A stretch of 15,371 nt of DNA from JBBIPA01 sp037443085 (GTDB taxonomy: Bacteria; Chloroflexota; Dehalococcoidia; GIF9; UBA5629), in the NCBI GenBank assembly GCA_037443085.1, contig JBBIPA010000044.1, positions 1 to 15,371 of the forward strand. Reading direction: 5' to 3'. Positions 6,786 through 12,507 of this stretch are shown piece after piece; within the stretch, counting starts at the first letter, position 1, and the number at the start of each line of letters is the position of its first letter. The translations under genes were made by a program, and so were the position numbers. The notes beneath the pieces were generated by a model. It did no database searches. It was given only the letters and a program-made list of their open reading frames with translations, and was not told where the DNA came from.

Positions 6786-8348
6786 TTAATGTACTCTCCT
6801 ATCATATCCCTGCCAGTATTTCTCTTTCATCTCCCGTTTCAAAATCTTGCCCACGGCGCTCTTGGGCAGTTCCGGCATAAACTCAATAGATTGAGGCTTT
6901 TTATAGCTGGTCATATGCTGTTTGCAGTAGTCGATCAGTTCTTTTTCAGTTGTTTTGGCGCTGGGTTTCAGCGCCACAATTGCCTTGACTGCTTCTCCCC
7001 ACTTCTCATCAGGGACACCGATGACTGCTGCCTCGCGCACGGCAGGATGGGTATAGAGCACCTCTTCAACCTCGCGGGCGTACACATTGTAACCACCGCT
7101 GATGATGATATCCTTGGCTCTATCCACGATGAAGATATAATCTCTGTCATCGACTGTAGCCAGGTCTCCGGTATAAATCCAGCCATTGCGCAACGTTTCA
7201 GTGGTGGCATCAGGTCTGTTCCAGTAGCCAACCATGCAATGGGGGCTGCGCACCGTAATCTCGCCCACTTCTCCCGGCTTCACTTCCTTGCCTTCGTTGT
7301 TGACCACTCTCACCTCGACGTTGGGGTAGGGCCTGCCTACCGAAGCCAGCCTTTTCACCTGTGCTTCTGTTCCTTCTCCATCTGGGAAATGTTCCTCCGG
7401 TCTGAGCAGGGCAACGGTGATGGGTGCTTCTGCCTGTCCGTATATCTGTGCCAGTCTCTTACCAAAAATCGTCAGCGCTTTTTTCAGCAGTTCTAACGGC
7501 GTCGGGGCAGCACCGTAAGTGATGAGCCTAAGGCTGCTCAGGTCATATTTATCTGTATCAGGGAATTCACACAGCCTTTGCAGCGTGGTGGGCACTGTGG
7601 TTACTATGGTGATTTTTTCCTTCTGTATTGTTTCCAGCACGTCTTTGGGTTCGAAGCCGTTGGTCAGCACATTCCTGGCACCTTTGAGCCAGGCTGGCAG
7701 CACACGATAGCCATTGGCATGTGCCAGTGTGCCAGCGCTGAGAAAGGCATCCTTCGATGTCAGGTGAAAGGCTTCTCCCATAAGGTTCATGGTTACCGTA
7801 ATCACACTCTTATGGGTGTGCATGGCGCCCTTGGGTATGCCGGTGGTGCCACCGGTATAGAACAGCAGGGCAATATCGTTTTCATCTAAATCAACCACAG
7901 GGAAATCGTTTGGCTCGTTTTCTATCAGCTCATGGAACTCCATCATTCCCTGGCGTGGTTTGCCGATCACGATGATATGATGCACTGTTTTAAGCTCCGG
8001 CCTGATTTTCTCTACCATGTCGGCATGGTCCGACGATATGAGCAATGCCCTGGTGCCGGAATCGTTCAACATGGTGAGTATCTCTTTGGGTGAGAGGCGC
8101 GGGTTCAATGCCACGCGAATTAAACCGCTTTTGTAGATAGCAAAGTCAGCTTCGATGTATTCCACGCAGTTGCGACAGACTATTGCCATACGGTCGCCCT
8201 TTTTATTGCCCAGCTTCGCCAGAGCATGAGCTAGCTGATTAGCTCGGCTGTAGACTTCTTTGACCAGGTATCTGCCGCTCTCATCAACCACGGCAAGATT
8301 ATCCGGATACCATTTGGCACCACGGTCGATAAGATGAGCTAAATTCAT
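6786..8348 (-). CDS. AMP-forming acyl-CoA ligase
   Basis: This 520-residue member of the ANL superfamily (fatty-acid / carboxylic-acid CoA ligases) would activate an acid with ATP to an acyl-adenylate and then a CoA thioester. The P-loop YTGGTTGIPKG is at 164-174, the YGQAEA-type A5 motif lies mid-protein, YTGDLA and the hinge D/R region (VDRAKDIIISGGYNVY) follow, and the catalytic lysine is K501 in AVGK near the C-terminus. No membrane segment is present. Its length is typical. The ribosome site AGGAGG is made by the last two arginine codons of the upstream B12-subunit gene, which ends 6 bases before this ATG, so translation is likely coupled. It sits between the two mutase subunit genes, which suggests it makes the mutase substrate or processes its product. 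The acid cannot be named from sequence. Confidence 0.9.
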   Translation of the reverse strand: MNLAHLIDRGAKWYPDNLAVVDESGRYLVKEVYSRANQLAHALAKLGNKKGDRMAIVCRNCVEYIEADFAIYKSGLIRVALNPRLSPKEILTMLNDSGTRALLISSDHADMVEKIRPELKTVHHIIVIGKPRQGMMEFHELIENEPNDFPVVDLDENDIALLFYTGGTTGIPKGAMHTHKSVITVTMNLMGEAFHLTSKDAFLSAGTLAHANGYRVLPAWLKGARNVLTNGFEPKDVLETIQKEKITIVTTVPTTLQRLCEFPDTDKYDLSSLRLITYGAAPTPLELLKKALTIFGKRLAQIYGQAEAPITVALLRPEEHFPDGEGTEAQVKRLASVGRPYPNVEVRVVNNEGKEVKPGEVGEITVRSPHCMVGYWNRPDATTETLRNGWIYTGDLATVDDRDYIFIVDRAKDIIISGGYNVYAREVEEVLYTHPAVREAAVIGVPDEKWGEAVKAIVALKPSAKTTEKELIDYCKQHMTSYKKPQSIEFMPELPKSAVGKILKREMKEKYWQGYDRRVH

Positions 8349-8354
8349 AATGGA

Positions 8355-8753
8355 TTACCTCCTGACGTTTTCCCGAATGTAGTCGGCGATTTTCTTAATT
8401 GATGAGCCCGGCCCGAATATGGCGCTTATGCCCTGTTTCTTGAGAGACGGAATGTCCTCCTCAGGAATGATGCCACCGCCTATCACCAGCACATCGTTTA
8501 CTCCCTTTTCGCAGAGTAACCTGACTACCTCGGTGAAGAGATAGTTATGTGCCGCCGAGTGACAGCTCAGACCAACGACATCGACGTCTTCCTGAATGGC
8601 TGCCTTAACGATTTTCTCCGGTGTCTGGCGTATGCCGGTGTAGATGACTTCCATACCTTCATCCCTGAGAGCCAGGGTAAGCACTTTTGCCCCTCGGTCA
8701 TGCCCATCAAGTCCAGGCTTAGCGATAAGAACTTTTATTCGTTTTTTAGCCAT
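8355..8753 (-). CDS. B12-binding small subunit of acyl-CoA mutase
   Basis: This 132-residue protein is the cobalamin-binding Rossmann-like domain found at the C-terminus of methylmalonyl-CoA mutase or as a separate small subunit. The base-off/His-on motif DxHxxG is intact (D16-G-H18-D-R-G21), so H18 should be the lower cobalt ligand. The glycine motif near the nucleotide tail is VIGGGIIP (90-97). The middle motif, normally SxL, reads S63-C-H65, so the leucine is replaced. I chose the ATG at 8753 because a GAGGAG lies six bases upstream and the family homology starts there. The frame stays open to 8957, but that extension overlaps the end of the thiolase gene and has no family match. Its last two codons (AGG AGG) form the ribosome site of the next gene. 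Confidence 0.9.
   Translation of the reverse strand: MAKKRIKVLIAKPGLDGHDRGAKVLTLALRDEGMEVIYTGIRQTPEKIVKAAIQEDVDVVGLSCHSAAHNYLFTEVVRLLCEKGVNDVLVIGGGIIPEEDIPSLKKQGISAIFGPGSSIKKIADYIRENVRR
8358..8363 (-). promoter_or_regulatory. ribosome binding site embedded in upstream coding sequence
   Basis: AGGAGG (reverse strand) is formed by the two terminal Arg codons of the B12-subunit gene and lies 9 bases before the ATG of the acyl-CoA ligase. This fixes the ligase start and implies translational coupling between the two products. Confidence 0.6.
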
Positions 8754-8830
8754 CACGGTCTCCTCGGGCAAAATACCCCCGCTACTATATTTTACAGGCT
8801 TTCGGGCAATACATTTCGGGGTAAAGCCGT

Positions 8831-10000
8831 TTATTTCTTCAGAATAATAACGCTGGTGGCGGCGGTGTCTTCTTCCACTCTGCCACCGGAGTTTTGAGTC
8901 AAGCCTGTCTTGGGATTGGCTACCTGTCTGGCTCCTGCGGTTTCTCTCAGTTGCCACACAATCTCGGTAACCTGGGCTATGCCGGTGGCGCCTACAGGAT
9001 GTCCTCTGGCACTCAGTCCTCCACTGGGGTCTACAGGCAAATCGCCGGTAATCTTGGTGCGACCCTGCTCCAGCATCTTAATCCCTTCACCGCGCTCGCA
9101 GAACATAAGCTCTTCGTAGCGCAGTATTTCCACCGGCGCCATAGCATCGTGTACTTCGGCCAGGCTTATCTCTTTAGGTCCAATACCCGCTTTTTCATAC
9201 GCTTCTTTTGCTGCCAGGGTGACGGTATTGGGTGTGGTGGTATCGTTGGGGCCGCGGAACATCCCTGCCCTGAGGATGCACGAGGCAACCTGCACCAGCG
9301 TTTTGCTGGTATACTTCTTAGCTTTTTCCCTGGTGCACAGGATAGCGGCGGCAGCGCCGTCGCTCATGGATGAGCACATATACAGTGTCAATGGGTCTGA
9401 AATGGGGCGTGATTTCAGCACCTCTTCACTGGTGAGCGGTCTCTGGTGTTGAGCGTAGGGATTAAGCGAGCCATTGTAGCTGTTTTTCACTGCTGCCAGG
9501 GCAAGTTGTTCTCTGGTGACCCCGAACTGTTCCATGTATTTTCTGAGCTGTAGCGCATAGTAGGCGGTGAACTGAAAACCCATCCGGGCAAGCTCGATTT
9601 CAGAGTTGGTGGATAATGCCCGTAACGACTGGGCAGTGTCATCGCAAAAGAGCTTTTCCACGCCTATGGCTAAAGCAACATCATAATTACCTGAGGCCAC
9701 CTCAAGCCAGGCTCCGCGAAAGGCGGTGGCACCGCCGGCACAGGCGTTTTCTACGTTGATTATGGGTATGCCGCCCAGTCCCGAGTGCCTGAGCACTGTC
9801 TGTCCTCGCACTGCTTCCTGGCCGGTAATCAGTCCTGCCAGTGAGTTGGAGAAGTAGGCAACCTGAATTTCACGGGCATCGATGCCGGCATCGGCAACCG
9901 CGTTCCAGATCGCCTCCTGTCCCATCTCTTTGAGGCTTCTGTTCAGGAACTTGCCGAATTTGGTCATACCCACGCCAAGTACGACGACATCTCTCATCAT
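8831..10000 (-). CDS. thiolase-fold protein (SCP2-type, DUF35-associated)
   Basis: This 389-residue protein has the thiolase fold in the SCP2-thiolase/lipid-transfer-type group that usually works with a DUF35 partner. The nucleophile is C87 in the NACAGG motif. H284 lies in the segment that reads HDCF in SCP2 thiolases, but here it is HDAM. The oxyanion-hole histidine is H334 in GHPVGATG. The C-terminal position that carries CxG or HN-type catalytic residues reads QNSGG (369-373). No second catalytic cysteine is therefore seen, and the chemistry may be retro-aldol or a modified thiolysis or condensation rather than classical thiolysis. In steroid side-chain degradation, an Ltp2-like thiolase fold with a DUF35 partner acts as an aldolase, which is one model. 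AAGGA lies seven bases before the first of two adjacent ATGs. The gap to the DUF35 gene is only 14 bases, as expected for a complex. Confidence 0.88.
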   Translation of the reverse strand: MMRDVVVLGVGMTKFGKFLNRSLKEMGQEAIWNAVADAGIDAREIQVAYFSNSLAGLITGQEAVRGQTVLRHSGLGGIPIINVENACAGGATAFRGAWLEVASGNYDVALAIGVEKLFCDDTAQSLRALSTNSEIELARMGFQFTAYYALQLRKYMEQFGVTREQLALAAVKNSYNGSLNPYAQHQRPLTSEEVLKSRPISDPLTLYMCSSMSDGAAAAILCTREKAKKYTSKTLVQVASCILRAGMFRGPNDTTTPNTVTLAAKEAYEKAGIGPKEISLAEVHDAMAPVEILRYEELMFCERGEGIKMLEQGRTKITGDLPVDPSGGLSARGHPVGATGIAQVTEIVWQLRETAGARQVANPKTGLTQNSGGRVEEDTAATSVIILKK

Positions 10001-10014
10001 TTACCTATCCTTAC

Positions 10015-10491
10015 CTATGTCTTTGCCGCAGGGCGAAACAGGTAGCCGATTAACTCATTGCCATTCTCGTCTTCAGCAAGCTTGCCCACGGTGAATTCCA
10101 CATCCATGCCGATGTGCAATGCTTTTTCTGATGGTTCGGCTCCGGTGATGACGGAAAATATCTGCGGTCCTTCAGCCAGCTTGACCCACGATTGAATGTA
10201 AGGAGCTTTGATGCCCGGTGGAGCAACATAGCTGATAGAAAAGCTGTCGATTTTACCCCTGCCACTGAGGCGAATAGGTTTCATGGTCTCGCCTTTAATG
10301 CAGGCAGGGCAGACTTTCCTCTGGGGAAAAGCCACGATACCGCAGTGGTCGCATTTGGAGCCGATAAGGTAAGGTTTTTCTGATGGTGAGTCTGGAAAGC
10401 AAATATGCGATGGAGCTATCAGGACTTTCTTTTTACTACCTTCGACATGCTCTGCAGATTTATTGCTGGATTCTGGCGAGTTTTTGTCCAT
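10015..10491 (-). CDS. DUF35 zinc-ribbon / OB-fold protein
   Basis: This 158-residue protein is of the DUF35 type, which binds thiolase-fold partners and often shuttles or positions acyl-CoA. The rubredoxin-like zinc ribbon is C47-x2-C50 and C61-x2-C64. The OB-fold follows at about 75-155 (GRGKIDSFSI, then a beta-rich stretch ending YLFRP). Residues 1-25 are polar and probably disordered. The start is uncertain: the ATG at 10491 has no clear ribosome site, and the frame continues to a TTG at 10548 (177 residues), also without one. It is the first gene of the minus-strand run, followed after 14 bases by the thiolase, with which it should form a complex. Confidence 0.85.
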   Translation of the reverse strand: MDKNSPESSNKSAEHVEGSKKKVLIAPSHICFPDSPSEKPYLIGSKCDHCGIVAFPQRKVCPACIKGETMKPIRLSGRGKIDSFSISYVAPPGIKAPYIQSWVKLAEGPQIFSVITGAEPSEKALHIGMDVEFTVGKLAEDENGNELIGYLFRPAAKT

Positions 10492-10567
10492 TTGGTTGGT
10501 GAATTCGGTCAACGAGGCATTGTAGCAAATCTGACTTCGTATCGTCAAAGGAATAGTTTAGACGCTA

Positions 10568-10596
10568 TTTTTACCGGTGTCTGTGAGAACAGTCAC
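10568..10596 (-). promoter_or_regulatory. weak candidate promoter for the mutase/thiolase operon
   Basis: On the reverse strand GTGACT (10596-10591) and TAAAAA (10573-10568) are 17 bp apart, each matching four of six consensus bases. The start would be near 10561, upstream of both possible starts of the DUF35 gene. This is the best pair I could find, and it is weak. Confidence 0.25.
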
Positions 10597-10606
10597 TTTA
10601 TTTACG

Positions 10607-10635
10607 TTCACTAGAACTAAGTTCTAGAACATAAT
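10607..10635 (+). promoter_or_regulatory. promoter of the GH3-type gene
   Basis: TTCACT (10607-10612, four of six) and CATAAT (10630-10635, five of six) are 17 bp apart, with a predicted start near 10642. The spacer is almost filled by the perfect palindrome at 10611-10627, so a bound protein would block or modulate RNA polymerase. Confidence 0.45.
10611..10627. promoter_or_regulatory. perfect 17-bp palindromic operator candidate
   Basis: CTAGAACT-A-AGTTCTAG has perfect 8-bp arms around one base. It lies between two divergent transcription units and inside the spacer of the rightward promoter. Size and symmetry suit a TetR- or MarR-type dimer. No regulator gene is in the window, so the binding protein is unknown. 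Confidence 0.5.
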
Positions 10636-10637
10636 CG

Positions 10638-10656
10638 CTTCCCAGAGTGTGGGAAG
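10638..10656. repeat. second inverted repeat near predicted +1 of GH3-type gene
   Basis: CTTCCCA (10638-10644) and TGGGAAG (10650-10656) are perfect 7-bp arms around GAGTG. The repeat overlaps the predicted start near 10642. It could be another operator or a 5' stem-loop. It is not a terminator, as no T-run follows. Confidence 0.4.
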
Positions 10657-10699
10657 TATGCCATAGTGGATTCAGGTACTTTCGTGAAAGGAGGGTACT

Positions 10700-12358
10700 A
10701 TGTCCAAAATAAATGAATTACTGAGAGAGGGGCGTCACTGGGAGATGTGGCAGATGTGCTGTGGCTTTCTTGACCTCAGCCTGGACCAGTTCATGGCAAT
10801 CCAGAAGCAGTTATTGTTGGAGCAAATTGAGTTGTCGAAAAGATGCAAGCTCGGCAGAAAGGTTATGCGCGGTGCTATGCCGGAAACCATAGCTGAGTTC
10901 CGGGCGCAGGTGCCTCTGACGACATATAAAGATTATTGCCCTGAACTTCTTGAGCAGCGGGAGGATGTATTGCCCATAAAACCCGATAGATGGGTGAAGA
11001 CTTCCGGCAGGTCGGGCGAATACCCGTACAAATGGGTACCAATCAGCAAAAAATTCTGGCAGGAAGCTGGCATAAACTTCACCGCTATAGCTATTTTCGG
11101 TTCCTGCAGCGACAAAGGGGAGATTGCTTTCAAGAACGGCTTTAAGCTTCTTCATGCTATGGCTCATCCACCTTATCTCACCGGTAATGTCGCCTCCAGG
11201 CTCGGTCAGGACCTGGGCTTCCAGTTCTTGCCACCTCTATCACAGTCAAAAAATATGTCTTTTGAAGAGAGGGTAGACAAGGGGTTTAACATGGCCTTTT
11301 CTAGAGGGATGGACGGCTTTTTTGGTCTGGCAGGCGTTTTGGTAGCTGTTGGTGAGAGATTCAGACAGGGCTCTGGCAGTGTCAGATTAGGACGGTTGCT
11401 GCTTCAGCCACTTAAACTGTTGCGAATTATAAAAGGAAAAATTAAAAGCAAGGTCGCCGGACGCCCCATGCTGCCCAAGGACCTGTGGTCACTTAAGGTG
11501 ATAGCGTCTATGGGGACCGATAGTGTGGTCTATAAAGAAAAAATCAAGGATTTGTGGGGCAGGTCTCCTCTCAATGTCTACGGGAATAGTGAGACGACCG
11601 TTATCGCCACGCAAACCTGGGATTATGACGGCATGGTCTTTTTCCCCAACCTCAATTTTCTGGAATTTATCCCGGAAAGGGAGCATTTCAAGTGGCAATT
11701 GAATCATTCCTATCAGCCGAAAACGGTATTGCTCGATGAAGTGAAAGCTGGCGAAAACTATGAGCTGGTTATCACTAACTTCCATGGTGGTGCCCTGGTG
11801 AGATACAGAATTGGTGATATGATAAAGATAACGGCATTGCGGAATGAGAAGCTGGGTATTGATTTACCTCAGATGGTTTTCGAAAGGCGGGCTGATGATC
11901 TCATCGACCTCGGGTTCATGCGCCTGACGGAAAGGGTGATCTGGCAGGCTATCGAAAGCACCGGTATCCCTTACAAGGAATGGACGGCGCGTAAGGAATT
12001 CGAAGTGCAGAAAGTAGGCAAGGTACCGATGTTGCATCTCTATATGGAGCTCAAGGGTAATCATACTCCCAGTGAGAAAGATGTGGCAACAGCGGTGTAC
12101 GAGCAGATTAAGAAAGTGGATGATGGTTTATATATTTATGATGACATGGCGAGCCTGGAAAAGCTTATTGACTTTCGGCCGATAAAGGTTACTTTGCTGC
12201 CCAGGGGTGTTTTTGACAATTTCAAGAACAAGCGGAAGGCGGAAGGTGCGGCGTTGGCTCATCAGAGGCCGCCTCATATTAATCCCTCGGATGCGGTTCT
12301 TTCTCTCCTGTGCAACGCAGAATTCATGCCTTCAGACAAGATTCTGGTGATAAGGTAA
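10700..12358 (+). CDS. GH3-family adenylate-forming protein
   Basis: This 552-residue protein belongs to the GH3 family, best known in plants as acyl-acid amido synthetases that adenylate a carboxylic acid and join it to an amino acid; bacterial members are uncharacterised. Family motifs are visible: an ATP-binding TSGRSG loop (101-106, TSGTSG in most), YGNSET (294-299) and the YRIGD motif (369-373) following YELVITNFHGG. The length is in the normal range. A basic segment around 225-255 (GRLLLQPLKLLRIIKGKIK) could be a surface or membrane-associated helix. AAAGGAGG (10687-10694) lies five bases before the ATG. It is divergent from the mutase/thiolase operon, shares its palindromic control region, and ends at a strong terminator, so it is a single-gene unit. 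A role in conjugating or activating an acid linked to the neighbouring pathway is inference. Confidence 0.85.
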   Translation: MSKINELLREGRHWEMWQMCCGFLDLSLDQFMAIQKQLLLEQIELSKRCKLGRKVMRGAMPETIAEFRAQVPLTTYKDYCPELLEQREDVLPIKPDRWVKTSGRSGEYPYKWVPISKKFWQEAGINFTAIAIFGSCSDKGEIAFKNGFKLLHAMAHPPYLTGNVASRLGQDLGFQFLPPLSQSKNMSFEERVDKGFNMAFSRGMDGFFGLAGVLVAVGERFRQGSGSVRLGRLLLQPLKLLRIIKGKIKSKVAGRPMLPKDLWSLKVIASMGTDSVVYKEKIKDLWGRSPLNVYGNSETTVIATQTWDYDGMVFFPNLNFLEFIPEREHFKWQLNHSYQPKTVLLDEVKAGENYELVITNFHGGALVRYRIGDMIKITALRNEKLGIDLPQMVFERRADDLIDLGFMRLTERVIWQAIESTGIPYKEWTARKEFEVQKVGKVPMLHLYMELKGNHTPSEKDVATAVYEQIKKVDDGLYIYDDMASLEKLIDFRPIKVTLLPRGVFDNFKNKRKAEGAALAHQRPPHINPSDAVLSLLCNAEFMPSDKILVIR

Positions 12359-12403
12359 GACCGGGTTCAATTAAGTCGCAGTTAAACTAGAGTCATGTGG
12401 CCA

Positions 12404-12435
12404 GGGCGGTGGCTTGAAGCCACCGCCCTTTTTTT
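12404..12435 (+). terminator. rho-independent terminator
   Basis: GGGCGGTGGCT (12404-12414) pairs perfectly over 11 bp with AGCCACCGCCC (12418-12428) across a 3-base loop, and seven Ts follow. It ends the GH3-type transcript and insulates the downstream promoter. Confidence 0.95.
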
Positions 12436-12443
12436 GCCAATAT

Positions 12444-12472
12444 TTGACAACTTCCCAGACTGTAGACATAAT
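12444..12472 (+). promoter_or_regulatory. near-consensus sigma-70 promoter
   Basis: A perfect TTGACA (12444-12449) and CATAAT (12467-12472, five of six) are 17 bp apart. The predicted start is near 12479, about 30 bases before the GTG of the signalling gene. A small inverted repeat, AGACA-GT-TGTCT (12482-12493), sits just downstream of the start. Confidence 0.75.
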
Positions 12473-12507
12473 TAAACCGTTAGACAGTTGTCTGGAAAAA
12501 TGTATAA

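Noticed and set aside
8754..8957. N-terminal extension of the B12-binding subunit frame
   Set aside because: It overlaps the thiolase 3' end, has no family similarity, and a good ribosome site precedes the internal ATG at 8753.
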